This document shows, piece after piece, positions 25,498 through 34,109 of a DNA stretch of 45,344 nt (positions are counted from its first letter, which is position 1; every line of letters starts with the position of its first letter). The notes below the pieces were generated by a model. That model made no database searches. It was not told the origin of the DNA and worked only from the letters and a program-made list of their open reading frames with translations. The stretch spans positions 1 through 45,344 of the forward strand of contig JAGRLG010000034.1 of NCBI GenBank assembly GCA_020441905.1. The letters are read 5' to 3'. The position numbers and the translations under genes were made by a program. The DNA is from Rhodobiaceae bacterium. GTDB taxonomy: Bacteria; Pseudomonadota; Alphaproteobacteria; Rhizobiales; NORP267.

Positions 25498-26427
25498 TCA
25501 CCGCCCCTCTCGCCGCGGCCGGTTGACGAGAAAGATGCCGATTGCCACCAGCACCAGCGCGCCGATCAGATAGGGGCTGACCCGCTCGCCAAGCAGCAGC
25601 CCGCCAAAGGCGACCCCGAACAGCGGGGTAAGAAAGGTGAATGACGACATCTGCGCTGCCGGATAGTGGGTCATGATCCAGAACCAGACTACATAGGTGA
25701 TCGCCACCACCCAGACGATCTGGAACGCCAGCGCGCCGAAAACCAGCGGCGTCGGCGCGAAAATGCCGGCCTCGCCCAGCAGCCGCGACAGCGGCAGCGT
25801 CACCGCCGCCGAAACGGCAAGCTGGTAGAGCAGCGTCTTCTCGGCCCTGGCGCGCGCCAGCGGCGACACCTTGATGACGATTGTGGTCGCTCCCCACAAG
25901 GCCGCCGCCAGGACCATCAGCGCATCGCCGATCAGCGCATCTTTGCCAGGCAGCGTCAGGCCGTCGGCAAGCGCCAGCACGACACCGAGAAAGGCCGCCG
26001 CCAGTCCAACCGCCTTCATCGCCGTGAGCCGCTCGCCGGGCAGGAAAAAATGGGCGCCGAGGGCGACGAAAAACGGCATCGAATAGAGCAGGACGATGCC
26101 GCGCGCGGCGCTGGTGAAAAGCAGGCCGGTATAGATCGCGGCGAATTCACCGGCGAACAGAACCCCGGCAATGATCCCCGCCGCCAGCGTGCCGTCGCGG
26201 GCAAAAAGCGGGATGCCGCGCGCCCAGCACCAGCCCAGCACCAGCACCGCGCCGCCGGCCGAGCGCAGGCCGCTTTGCAGCACCGGCGATATGCCCGTAT
26301 TGGCGACCTTGATCGCCACCTGGGCGAGTCCCCAGCTGGCGCAAAGCACGGTCAGCAGCACCATGGCCAGCAAATCTAGCTGCTGGTGCCGGACGCCGCC
26401 TCCGGGCGCCTGGGGGCCGCTTTTCAT
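25498..26427 (-). CDS. EamA/DMT-superfamily transporter (second copy)
   Basis: Inner-membrane transporter of 309 residues with two EamA repeats (about 20-150 and 165-302). First-helix CASWGLAQVAIKVANTGISP, LLYSMPFFVALGAHFFLPGE and the matching second-repeat SSFTFLTPLFGVAFGGLLLGE are typical of the family. It is unrelated in gene order to the copy at 19493. The ATG overlaps the TGA of rluC (ATGA), so it is translated in step with RNA-modification and repair genes. Substrate unknown; insertion of a transporter here differs from the plainer rluC-HAD-ATP12 order I expect for the class. Confidence 0.88.
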   Translation of the reverse strand: MKSGPQAPGGGVRHQQLDLLAMVLLTVLCASWGLAQVAIKVANTGISPVLQSGLRSAGGAVLVLGWCWARGIPLFARDGTLAAGIIAGVLFAGEFAAIYTGLLFTSAARGIVLLYSMPFFVALGAHFFLPGERLTAMKAVGLAAAFLGVVLALADGLTLPGKDALIGDALMVLAAALWGATTIVIKVSPLARARAEKTLLYQLAVSAAVTLPLSRLLGEAGIFAPTPLVFGALAFQIVWVVAITYVVWFWIMTHYPAAQMSSFTFLTPLFGVAFGGLLLGERVSPYLIGALVLVAIGIFLVNRPRREGR

Positions 26428-27425
26428 GTCTCGTCCCCGCTATCGCCCGCCTGGGCATAGCGCGAGGCATCGAAACCGAACATCTCGAAACTGCGCGTCA
26501 TGTGGCCGGGCAGCGGCGCCGAAACGTCTACCGTTCCGCCGCGCGGGTGAGGAAAGGAGATGCGCCGCGCATGCAGGTGCAACCGGTTCTCCATGCCTTC
26601 GGCCGGAAACGGCCTGTCGGCCTCATACTTGTTGTCGCCGATGATGGGGTGGCCGATCATCGCCATATGGGCGCGCAGCTGATGCTGGCGCCCGGTCACC
26701 GGTTTCAGCGACACCCAGGCCAGCTTTTGCGCCGCGCGGTCGATCACCGCGTAATGGGTGGTGGCATGCTGGGCCTGCTCCTGTTCGCCCGGTCGCGCCG
26801 CGCGTACCCGGTCGCCCTCCGGTCCCGCCGTCTTGACCAGCGCCGCCGCGACCTTGCCCTGCTCGGGCTTAGGGACCCCGTGCACCAGCGCCCAGTAGAT
26901 CTTGCGCACCGAGCGGGTGGCGAAGAGGCGCCCCAGCGAGGACGCGATGGAGCGCCGCCGCGCGATCACCAGCACGCCGGACGTGTCGCGGTCGAGCCGG
27001 TGCACCAGGCGCGGCCGCTCGCCGAATTCCAATGCCATGCCTTCCAGTATGCCGTCGATATGATGCGGCGTTTTCGGTCCGCCCTGCACCGCCAGCCCCG
27101 ATGGCTTGTTGAGGATCATCAGATCGTCGTCGGAATAGATAATGAGGGAATTGAGCAAGGCGCGGTCGCCGGCGCTGGCCGATTTTTCACTGCGCGGGGC
27201 ATCCGCCGGCCTGGTGTCGTAGGAAAAGGGCGGAACGCGGATTTCCTGCCCCCCCTTCAGCCGCGCATTGGCCTTCACGCGCCCGCCATCGAGGCGCACC
27301 TGCCCGGTGCGCAGCAGCTTGTTGAGATAGGCATGGGTCAATTGCGGGTAGTGCAGCTTGAACCAGCGGTCGAGGCGCATGCCATCCTCTTCCGAATCGA
27401 CCCGTACCTGCTGCGCCGCGTTCAT
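26424..27425 (-). CDS. rluC: 23S rRNA pseudouridine synthase, RluC/RluD family
   Basis: Converts specific uridines of 23S rRNA to pseudouridine; 333 residues. An N-terminal S4 RNA-binding domain (RLDRWFKLHYPQLTHAYLNK, about 17-36 onward) precedes the catalytic domain with LVHRLDRDTSGVLVIARR, whose aspartate in HRLDRDTSG is the universal catalytic residue, and KPVTGRQHQLRAHM. RluC (positions 955/2504/2580 in E. coli) is preferred over RluD from the gene context, but the sites cannot be proven. Its ATG overlaps the crcB TGA, and its own TGA overlaps the transporter ATG. Confidence 0.92.
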   Translation of the reverse strand: MNAAQQVRVDSEEDGMRLDRWFKLHYPQLTHAYLNKLLRTGQVRLDGGRVKANARLKGGQEIRVPPFSYDTRPADAPRSEKSASAGDRALLNSLIIYSDDDLMILNKPSGLAVQGGPKTPHHIDGILEGMALEFGERPRLVHRLDRDTSGVLVIARRRSIASSLGRLFATRSVRKIYWALVHGVPKPEQGKVAAALVKTAGPEGDRVRAARPGEQEQAQHATTHYAVIDRAAQKLAWVSLKPVTGRQHQLRAHMAMIGHPIIGDNKYEADRPFPAEGMENRLHLHARRISFPHPRGGTVDVSAPLPGHMTRSFEMFGFDASRYAQAGDSGDET

Positions 27426-27802
27426 GCCAGTGCGCTCCGAACCGCGGCAAGGCCGGCGAACAGCGCCCCCACCGAGGCCGCCACCGAAACGATGACATAG
27501 GCGGCGGCGGCGGCCGGCGCTCCGCGCTCCCACAGCACCGCGACATCCAGCGAAAAGGCCGAAAAGGTAGTGAAGCCGCCCAGAAGCCCGGTGGCGATGA
27601 ACAGCCGCAATTCGGTGCCGCCCTGGATCTTGAGCGCCAGCAGCTCGATAAAGACGCCCATCAGGAACGAGCCGACGATATTGACGCTCAGCGTGCCCCA
27701 GGGAAATCCGGCCCCGAGCAGGCGCATTGCCGCCAGCCCGGTCAAATGGCGCAGGGCCGCGCCCACCGCTCCGCCGGCGGCAACGATCAGAACATGGTTC
27801 AA
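27422..27802 (-). CDS. crcB: Fluoride ion channel CrcB/FluC
   Basis: Small dual-topology fluoride exporter of 126 residues with four helices. GGAVGAALRHLTG, TLSVNIVGSFLMGV and GLLGGFTTFSAFSLD are the conserved Fluc motifs, including the central asparagine and the phenylalanine box. The start is a TTG at 27802 that overlaps the rarA TGA (TTGA) and follows GGGGGAGAGG; the family length and N-terminus fit this start better than the longer open frame. Translation is coupled to rarA and, through an ATGA overlap, to rluC. Confidence 0.9.
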   Translation of the reverse strand: MNHVLIVAAGGAVGAALRHLTGLAAMRLLGAGFPWGTLSVNIVGSFLMGVFIELLALKIQGGTELRLFIATGLLGGFTTFSAFSLDVAVLWERGAPAAAAAYVIVSVAASVGALFAGLAAVRSALA

Positions 27803-29136
27803 CTTGCCTCTCCCCCGCCGGCATGCCCGCCGCGCGCCGCGCGCAGTTTCGCCCAATAGGCCAGCCGCTTGTTTATCTCGCGTTCAAACCCGGCCTCACG
27901 CGGGGTATAGAACGTCTTGCGCTCCCAGCCATCGGGAAAATAGTTCTGCCCCGAAAACCCGTCCGGCGCATCCGGATCGTAGGAATAGCCGGCGCCGTAG
28001 CCCTCATCCTTCATCAGCTTTGTCGGGGCGTTGAGAATATGTTTCGGCGGCGGCGGCGAGCCGCCCTCGCGCGCGGTTTTCGATGCCTTCTTCCACGCCG
28101 TATAGGCGCTGTTGGATTTCGGCGCCGTGGCGCAGTAGATCACCGCCTGGGCGATCGCAAGTTCGCCTTCCGGGCTGCCGAGGAAATCATACGCATCCTT
28201 GGCCGCATTGGCCTGAATGAGCGCCTGGGGGTCAGCCAGGCCGATATCCTCCACCGCCATGCGCACCACGCGGCGGGTGACATAAAGCGGATCCTCGCCA
28301 GCCACCAGCATGCGCGCCAGCCAGTACAGCGCGGCATCGGCATCGGACCCGCGCACCGCCTTGTGCAGCGCGCTGATCAGGTTGTAGTGCCCGTCCTGCC
28401 CCTTGTCGAAAATCGGCGCCCGGCGCTGCACCGCCTCGATCAACTGTTCCCGGTCCAGCCTCTGGCCCTCGCCAGCCGATGCGAAGACCGTTTCCACCAG
28501 CCCCAGCAGCGCCCGCCCGTCGCCATCGGCCATATCGCGCAAGGCCGCACGGGCATCCCCGCCGAGCGGAAGCGCCCGCTTCAGGTGGTCTTCGGCGCGC
28601 ACCAGCAGTTCTTCCAGCGCCGCGTCGTCGAGGCGGCGGAAGCTGACCACGGCGGCGCGCGACAGCAAGGCGGCATTGAGCTCGAAGGAAGGGTTCTCGG
28701 TGGTGGCGCCGAACAGGGTGATGGTGCCGTCCTCCATATGGGGCAGGAAGGAATCCTGCTGGGCGCGGTTGAAGCGGTGGATCTCGTCGACGAAGAGCAG
28801 CGTGCCCCTGCCCTCGCTGCGCCGGGCGCGGGCGGCATCGAACAGTTTGCGCAATTCCTGTACGCCCGAAAATATCGCCGACACCTGCTCGAAATGGGCA
28901 TTGGTCGCGCCAGCCAGCAGGCGCGCCACGGTCGTCTTGCCGGTTCCCGCCGGCCCCCAGAAAATCATCGAGCGCAAGGCTCCGGCCGCGATCGCCCGCG
29001 CCAGAATGCCCTCCGGCCCGGTCAGGTGCTCCTGGCCGACGACCTCGCCAAGCACGCGCGGACGCAGCCGGTCGGCGAGCGGACGCGGTGCGTCCTCCTC
29101 CAGTCCCGCCGCCCCGAACAGGTCCGCCGCCGCCAT
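27799..29136 (-). CDS. rarA: Replication-associated recombination protein A
   Basis: AAA+ ATPase of 445 residues, RarA/MgsA/WRNIP1 family, acting at stalled forks and single-strand ends. Walker A is GPAGTGKTT (about 61-69), Walker B LLFVDEIHRFN, sensor 1 FGATTENPSF; the C-terminal tetramerisation domain has ALYWLARMLVAGEDPLYVTR and AIAQAVIYCATAPKSN, diagnostic for RarA over RuvB or DnaX. N-terminal APRPLADRLRPRVLGEVVGQ is the family start. The ATG lies one base after the degP stop. Confidence 0.95.
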   Translation of the reverse strand: MAAADLFGAAGLEEDAPRPLADRLRPRVLGEVVGQEHLTGPEGILARAIAAGALRSMIFWGPAGTGKTTVARLLAGATNAHFEQVSAIFSGVQELRKLFDAARARRSEGRGTLLFVDEIHRFNRAQQDSFLPHMEDGTITLFGATTENPSFELNAALLSRAAVVSFRRLDDAALEELLVRAEDHLKRALPLGGDARAALRDMADGDGRALLGLVETVFASAGEGQRLDREQLIEAVQRRAPIFDKGQDGHYNLISALHKAVRGSDADAALYWLARMLVAGEDPLYVTRRVVRMAVEDIGLADPQALIQANAAKDAYDFLGSPEGELAIAQAVIYCATAPKSNSAYTAWKKASKTAREGGSPPPPKHILNAPTKLMKDEGYGAGYSYDPDAPDGFSGQNYFPDGWERKTFYTPREAGFEREINKRLAYWAKLRAARGGHAGGGEAS

Positions 29137-29137
29137 C

Positions 29138-30577
29138 TCACCCCCCGATAATCAAGGTCCGGTCCTGGCCGCCGCGCCCGATCACCAGCTGCCAGCGATA
29201 AGCGTCCTGGGCCAGCGCCCGGCGCAGATCGCCAACGCTGGTGATGGCATCGCCATTCACGGCGCGCACGATATCGCCGCGCTCGAAACCGAAGCGCGCC
29301 GCCAGCGAATAAGGCTCGACATGGGAAATCACCACCCCGGCGGCATCGAAATCGAGGCGCAGCTCGTCGGCGACCGCCGGTGACAGATTGAGCACCGTGG
29401 CCCCGGCCAGCGGATTGCGGCCCTCCAGCTTTGTCAGCTCGCGCGGCGGATCCTCCGGCGGCGGTTGCAAGGCTAGTTGCAACGACTTTTTGGCCCCGTT
29501 ACGGAGGATATCGAGCCGCGCTGTCTTGCCGATCCCCACCGTGGCCAGGCGGAAACCGAAGGAATCGGCGTCATTCACCTCATGGCCATCGACCGCAAGG
29601 ATCAGATCGCCGACGGCAAGGCCGGCGGCGGCGGCCGGCCCCGCCTTGTGGACCGCATTGACCAGAACGCCGACCGGCGCGCGCAATTGCAGCGATTCGG
29701 CAATTTCCGGCGTTACCGGCTGCACCGCGGCGCCGATCCACGGCCGGCGCACCGTGCCGCCCACCTTGGCCGCCTCCACCACCACCCGCACCATGTTGGA
29801 GGGAATGGCGAAGCCGATGCCGTTGGAGCCGCCGGAACGGGTAAAGATGAAAGTATTTATGCCCACCAGCCGGCCATCCATGGCAACCAGCGCGCCGCCG
29901 GAATTTCCCTGGTTGATGGCGGCATCGGTCTGGACGAAGAACTGGTAGTCGGAGGCGCCGATATTGGTGCGCGAGGTGGCCGACACGATGCCGCTGGTCA
30001 CGGTCTGCCCGACCCCGAAGGGATTGCCTATGGCCAGGACCAGGTCGCCGACCTCCAGCTGGTCGGAATCGCCGATATCGAGAAACGGCAGCGCTTCCTT
30101 GGCGCCGACGAGACGCAGTACGGCCAGGTCGCTGCGTTCGTCCTTCAGCACCACTTCGGCGGCAAACTCGCGCCGGTCGGAGAGCGCGATGCGGATATCG
30201 GTGGCATCGGCGATAACATGGGTATTGGTGACGACAACGCCATCCGGCGACACGATGACGCCCGAGCCGAGCGACTGCTGGACGCGCTCGCGCGGCACGC
30301 CGAAGCCGCCGCCGCCGAACAGCTCGGGAAACAGGCCCATCAAGGGCGGGCGTCCCTGCTGCCTGACGACGCGCCGGGCATAGACATTGACCACCGCCGG
30401 CATCGTCTTCTTGACCACCGGGGCGAAGGACAGCGCGATCTGGCTCCGCGTGGAGGGAACCGCGTCCTGGGCCGGGGCGCCGGTCTGCATCGTCAAGAGC
30501 GCCGCCAGCGCGACCGCCAGGGTCAGTGCCACGCCTGGCGCCATCGCCGCCCCCGGCCTGGTTGCGAAAAACCTCAT
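29138..30577 (-). CDS. Do-type periplasmic serine protease (DegP/DegQ/HtrA family)
   Basis: Exported protease/chaperone of 479 residues. A signal peptide covers about residues 1-36 (GVALTLAVALAALL then APAQD). The trypsin-like domain has His120 in VVTNTHVIA, Asp150 in DERSDLAVLRL and Ser226 in INQGNSGGALV, the full catalytic triad. Two PDZ domains follow (about 280-370 with GPAAAAGLAVGDLILAVDG, and 385-475 with YSLAARFGFERGDIVRAVNG). GGGAGGA precedes the ATG. It is the first gene of the non-ribosomal coupled run and lies after the rplQ terminator, so it needs its own promoter in 30578-30685; I see no clear one beyond a weak TATATC. Confidence 0.93.
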   Translation of the reverse strand: MRFFATRPGAAMAPGVALTLAVALAALLTMQTGAPAQDAVPSTRSQIALSFAPVVKKTMPAVVNVYARRVVRQQGRPPLMGLFPELFGGGGFGVPRERVQQSLGSGVIVSPDGVVVTNTHVIADATDIRIALSDRREFAAEVVLKDERSDLAVLRLVGAKEALPFLDIGDSDQLEVGDLVLAIGNPFGVGQTVTSGIVSATSRTNIGASDYQFFVQTDAAINQGNSGGALVAMDGRLVGINTFIFTRSGGSNGIGFAIPSNMVRVVVEAAKVGGTVRRPWIGAAVQPVTPEIAESLQLRAPVGVLVNAVHKAGPAAAAGLAVGDLILAVDGHEVNDADSFGFRLATVGIGKTARLDILRNGAKKSLQLALQPPPEDPPRELTKLEGRNPLAGATVLNLSPAVADELRLDFDAAGVVISHVEPYSLAARFGFERGDIVRAVNGDAITSVGDLRRALAQDAYRWQLVIGRGGQDRTLIIGG

Positions 30578-30684
30578 CCCGTCCTCCCGAAACCTTTTCC
30601 CGCAGCAGATATAGGCCGCATCGCCGCTCCGGGGAAGGCAGGGCCACGACCCCGCCCCGGAAACAACCCTCCCGCCCCCGGGAA

Positions 30685-30713
30685 CAAAAAAGGCGGCCCC
30701 GTGGGCCGCCCTT
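30685..30713 (-). terminator. Rho-independent terminator of the ribosomal protein cluster
   Basis: On the minus strand GGCGGCCC and GGGCCGCC (30703-30710 with 30692-30699) form a perfect 8-bp stem with a 3-base loop, followed by TTTTTT. It lies 48 bases after the rplQ stop, the strongest terminator in the window. Confidence 0.9.
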
Positions 30714-30760
30714 CAAATCTTGGCGCGGCATCAATCCCCGCGCGGGCCTTCCGGCAGCCT

Positions 30761-31189
30761 TCAGGCCGCCGCCTCCGCCTCGGCTTCCTCGCGGTCCGCG
30801 GTGGGGCCGGAATCCTTGCCCTTTTCGGCCGGATCGCGATCCACCAGCTCGATCACCGCCAGCGGCGCATTGTCGCCATAGCGGAAACCGGCGCGCAGCA
30901 CGCGCGTATAGCCGCCATTGCGCTCCTTGTAGCGCGGCCCCAGCGTTTCAAAAAGCTTGGTCACCTGATCCTTGTCCGGGATCTGCGCCAGCGCCTGACG
31001 GCGCGCATGCAACCCGCCGTGCTTGGCCAGCGTGATGAGCTTTTCGGCTATCGGCCGCAGCTCCTTGGCCTTGGGCAAGGTGGTGACGATCTGCTCGTGC
31101 TTGATCAGCGCCGCCGCCATATTGGCGAACAACGCCTTGCGATGGCTCGCCGTCCGGTTCAGCCTGCGATGGGCCCGCCGATGACGCAT
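30761..31189 (-). CDS. rplQ: 50S ribosomal protein L17
   Basis: Large-subunit protein near the tunnel exit, 142 residues. [20 protein letters not shown] and [18 protein letters not shown] are conserved L17 features, with [25 protein letters not shown] closing the fold (about 90-120). The last 20 residues are a glutamate/alanine-rich tail absent from E. coli L17 (127 residues). It ends the alpha operon; rpoA is 52 bases upstream and a strong terminator follows. Confidence 0.97.
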   Translation of the reverse strand: MRHRRAHRRLNRTASHRKALFANMAAALIKHEQIVTTLPKAKELRPIAEKLITLAKHGGLHARRQALAQIPDKDQVTKLFETLGPRYKERNGGYTRVLRAGFRYGDNAPLAVIELVDRDPAEKGKDSGPTADREEAEAEAAA

Positions 31190-31241
31190 GACTTAAATTC
31201 CTTCCAAACACGGGAATGGCGGCAACGCCGCAGCCCTTCCC

Positions 31242-32261
31242 TCAATAATGGTCTTCGTAACGCTTCGCCAGATCTTCGATATTCTCCGGCGGCCAGTTCG
31301 GCACTTCCATGCCGAGATGCAGGCCCATCTGCGCCAGCACTTCCTTGATCTCGTTGAGCGACTTGCGGCCGAAATTCGGCGTACGGAGCATCTCCGCCTC
31401 ACTCTTCTGGATCAGATCGCCAATATAAACGACATTGTCGTTCTTCAGGCAGTTGGCGGAGCGCACCGAAAGTTCCAGTTCGTCCACCTTCTTCAGCAGC
31501 GCCGGGTTGAAAGCCAGTTCCGGTATGCCGCGATCTTCCGCCACTTCGCGCTCCGGCTCGTCGAAATTGACGAAGACCTGGAGCTGGTCCTGAAGGATGC
31601 GCGCCGCATAGGCAACCGCGTCATCGGGCTTCAGCGAGCCATCGGTTTCAATCTGCATCGACAGCTTGTCGTAATCGAGAATCTGGCCCTCGCGGGTATT
31701 CTCGACCTTGTAGGATACCTTGCGCACCGGGCTGTAGAGGCTGTCGACCGGGATCAGGCCGATCGGCGCGTCCTCGGGCCGGTTGCGGTCCGCCGGAACA
31801 TAGCCCTTGCCGCGATTGACGGTGAACTCCATCCGGATCTCGGCGCCCTGGTCCAGCGTGCACAGCACGAGGTCGGGATTGAGAATCTTGATGTCGGAAA
31901 CCGTCTCGATATCGCCGGCGGTCACCTGTCCGGGCCCCTGCTTCTTCAGCACCATGCGCTTGGGACCGTCCTCGTCCATGCGCAGGGCGATCTCCTTGAT
32001 GTTGAGCACGATGTCGGTGATGTCCTCGCGCACGCCGGCAATCGAGGAAAACTCGTGCAGAACGCCGTCGATATGCACCGACGTCACCGCCGCTCCTTGC
32101 AGCGAGGACAGCAGAACGCGCCGCAGCGCATTGCCCAGCGTCACGCCAAAGCCGCGCTCCAGCGGCTCGGCAACCAGGGTTGCCAGCCGCTTGGCGTCAT
32201 GCCCGGCATCGACCTCGAGTTTGGTCGGCTTGATCAGTTCCTGCCAGTTGCTCTGGATCAC
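31242..32261 (-). CDS. rpoA: DNA-directed RNA polymerase alpha subunit
   Basis: Alpha subunit of RNA polymerase, 339 residues. The N-terminal assembly domain shows [19 protein letters not shown] and [20 protein letters not shown]; the C-terminal domain (from about 255) contains [18 protein letters not shown] and [15 protein letters not shown], which contacts UP elements and activators. The start is GTG, with AAAGGA seven bases upstream. A 126-base gap with two stem-loops separates it from rpsK; rpsD, present between them in E. coli, is absent as is usual in this class. Confidence 0.98.
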   Translation of the reverse strand: MIQSNWQELIKPTKLEVDAGHDAKRLATLVAEPLERGFGVTLGNALRRVLLSSLQGAAVTSVHIDGVLHEFSSIAGVREDITDIVLNIKEIALRMDEDGPKRMVLKKQGPGQVTAGDIETVSDIKILNPDLVLCTLDQGAEIRMEFTVNRGKGYVPADRNRPEDAPIGLIPVDSLYSPVRKVSYKVENTREGQILDYDKLSMQIETDGSLKPDDAVAYAARILQDQLQVFVNFDEPEREVAEDRGIPELAFNPALLKKVDELELSVRSANCLKNDNVVYIGDLIQKSEAEMLRTPNFGRKSLNEIKEVLAQMGLHLGMEVPNWPPENIEDLAKRYEDHY

Positions 32262-32336
32262 GTGTCCATCCTTTCGGCTGGCAGCCGGCGCATCGCTTTC
32301 GACACACCGGCTTGCACAAATTCTCTTTTCACGCCA

Positions 32337-32357
32337 GGAGGGCTGTGAAGGCCCTCC
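32337..32357. other. Stem-loop in the rpsK-rpoA gap
   Basis: GGAGGGC and GCCCTCC form a perfect 7-bp stem around a 7-base loop; a second smaller CCCGG/CCGGG stem lies nearer rpsK. No uridine run follows on the minus strand. A processing site or translation control element before rpoA is possible. Confidence 0.45.
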
Positions 32358-32387
32358 GTCCTGCTCAAGACCCGGTCTGACCCGGGC

Positions 32388-32777
32388 TTACACCCTGCGG
32401 CGCTTGCGCGGGCGGCAGCCATTATGCGGAATGGGCGTCACATCGCGGATGGAGCTGATCATGAAGCCCGCCGCCTGGAGTGCCCGCAGCGCCGATTCGC
32501 GCCCCGAGCCCGGCCCGCTGACTTCAACTTCCAGCGTCTTCACGCCATGTTCCTGGGCCTTCTTGCCGGCATCTTCCGCCGCCATCTGCGCCGCATAGGG
32601 GGTCGACTTGCGCGATCCCTTGAAACCCATGGTCCCGGCCGACGACCAGGAGATAGCATTGCCCTGCGCGTCGGTGATCGTGATCATCGTGTTGTTGAAC
32701 GTCGCGCTCACATGGGCCACGCCCGAGCTGATGTTCTTCCGCTCGCGCCGGCGGACGCGGGTCTTGTCTCTTGCCAT
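32388..32777 (-). CDS. rpsK: 30S ribosomal protein S11
   Basis: Platform protein of the small subunit, 129 residues. [40 protein letters not shown] and the basic ending [11 protein letters not shown] are highly conserved S11 sequences. It follows rpsM by 45 bases on the same strand. Confidence 0.98.
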   Translation of the reverse strand: MARDKTRVRRRERKNISSGVAHVSATFNNTMITITDAQGNAISWSSAGTMGFKGSRKSTPYAAQMAAEDAGKKAQEHGVKTLEVEVSGPGSGRESALRALQAAGFMISSIRDVTPIPHNGCRPRKRRRV

Positions 32778-32822
32778 AGTCTTAGCGCCTCTTCACCCGA
32801 ACAGCTCGCCGGGCCTTCTGAT

Positions 32823-33191
32823 TTACTTCTTCTTGCCGGCAATCGGCTTCGCGGGCCCCTTGCGGGTGCGCGCATTGGTATGGGTGCGCTGGCCACGAAC
32901 CGGCAGGCCGCGGCGATGACGCAGGCCACGATAGCAGCCCAGATCCATCAACCGCTTGATGTTCATCGCCACCTCGCGCCGCAGGTCGCCTTCGACGACA
33001 TGATCGGCGTCGATGACTTCACGGATCTGGATGACTTCCGCGTCCGACAGCTCGCTGACGCGGCGCTCGGACGGGATAGAAACCTTCTTGCAGATCTCAC
33101 GGGCCTTGGTCGTACCAATGCCGTGAATGTAGCTCAACGCGACTTCAACGCGCTTGTTGCTCGGAATATTGACGCCAGCGATGCGGGCCAC
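32823..33191 (-). CDS. rpsM: 30S ribosomal protein S13
   Basis: Head protein of the small subunit contacting tRNAs and S19, 122 residues. [36 protein letters not shown] and the end [19 protein letters not shown] are conserved. The start is GTG with GAGGAGACTGGGATC upstream. A 237-base gap to adk, with a candidate promoter, suggests that rpsM-rpsK-rpoA-rplQ can be transcribed separately. Confidence 0.98.
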   Translation of the reverse strand: MARIAGVNIPSNKRVEVALSYIHGIGTTKAREICKKVSIPSERRVSELSDAEVIQIREVIDADHVVEGDLRREVAMNIKRLMDLGCYRGLRHRRGLPVRGQRTHTNARTRKGPAKPIAGKKK

Positions 33192-33367
33192 GATCCCAGT
33201 CTCCTCTTATCTGCCGCGACTACCGCAGCCCTTCGATGTTTCCGTCAGCCGCGCCCCGCGCAGCCATGAACAAATTCCTGCCGCCTGACCAGCACGATAC
33301 GGCCCGGCTGCCGATCCTAGCTCCAACAACCGGCCCCGAACCTGAAAGATTCTTCAGTGAATGCCGG

Positions 33368-33397
33368 TTTCTATCGGATTTCAGCGATCGTCGTCAA
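33368..33397 (-). promoter_or_regulatory. Candidate promoter of rpsM-rpoA-rplQ
   Basis: On the minus strand TTGACG (33392-33397) is followed after 18 bases by TAGAAA (33368-33373), in the 237-base adk-rpsM gap, about 175 bases before the rpsM start. The -35 matches five of six consensus bases. Nothing else in this gap is recognisable. Confidence 0.45.
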
Positions 33398-33428
33398 CTG
33401 CCTCGTGCACGCTCCGTCCAATAGAAGT

Positions 33429-34109
33429 CTATTTCGCCGCCGCTTTGCCCGAAGTCGCGGCAATTCCTTCAAGTATTTCCACCATCGCGCCCGTCACCAT
33501 GTCGATGTCCGCCATGCCGTCGATCGAGCGCAACAAGCCCTGTTCACGATAATAGGCGATCAAGGGCGCCGTCTGCTCATGATAGACCTTGAGCCGGCTG
33601 GCCACCGTTTCCGCATTGTCGTCGGCCCGGCGCTTGAATTCGGTGCTGCCGCACTTGTCGCAAATACCGTCTTTCGCCGGCTTCTTGTGGCGGTCGTGAT
33701 AGCCTTCGCCGCACTTGCCACAGGAAAAACGCCCCGAAATACGGTCCACCAGGGCCGCATCGTCGACCTGCATCTCGATGACGACATCGAGCCGGCTGCC
33801 TTTCTTGGCCAGCAGCGCGCCCAGCGCCTCGGCCTGCGCCACGGTGCGCGGAAAACCGTCGAGAATATATCCGCCGGCAACATCATCCTGGTCGATGCGG
33901 TCGGAAATAACGCCGATCACCAGATCGTCGGATACCAGATCGCCGCGCTCCATCACCGCCTTGGCCTGGCGCCCGACCTCGCTGCCCGAGGCCACGGCGG
34001 CGCGCAGCATGTCGCCGGTCGACAACTGCTTGATTCCGAACTTGTCTTCCAGACGCGTCGCCTGGGTGCCCTTTCCGGCCCCCGGCGGACCGAGCAGTAT
34101 CAGCCTCAC
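33429..34109 (-). CDS. adk: Adenylate kinase with four-cysteine LID
   Basis: Interconverts ATP, ADP and AMP; 226 residues, long form. The P-loop is LLGPPGAGKGTQA (about 5-17), with STGDMLRAAVASG and LDGFPRTVAQAEAL for AMP binding. The LID domain has Cys130, Cys133, Cys150 and Cys153 (SCGKCGEGYHD and GICDKCGS), a structural metal site like that of Gram-positive and some alphaproteobacterial enzymes, not found in E. coli. The start is GTG overlapping the secY stop (GTGA), so the two are coupled. Upstream order rplO-secY-adk is the standard spc arrangement. Confidence 0.97.
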   Translation of the reverse strand: MRLILLGPPGAGKGTQATRLEDKFGIKQLSTGDMLRAAVASGSEVGRQAKAVMERGDLVSDDLVIGVISDRIDQDDVAGGYILDGFPRTVAQAEALGALLAKKGSRLDVVIEMQVDDAALVDRISGRFSCGKCGEGYHDRHKKPAKDGICDKCGSTEFKRRADDNAETVASRLKVYHEQTAPLIAYYREQGLLRSIDGMADIDMVTGAMVEILEGIAATSGKAAAK

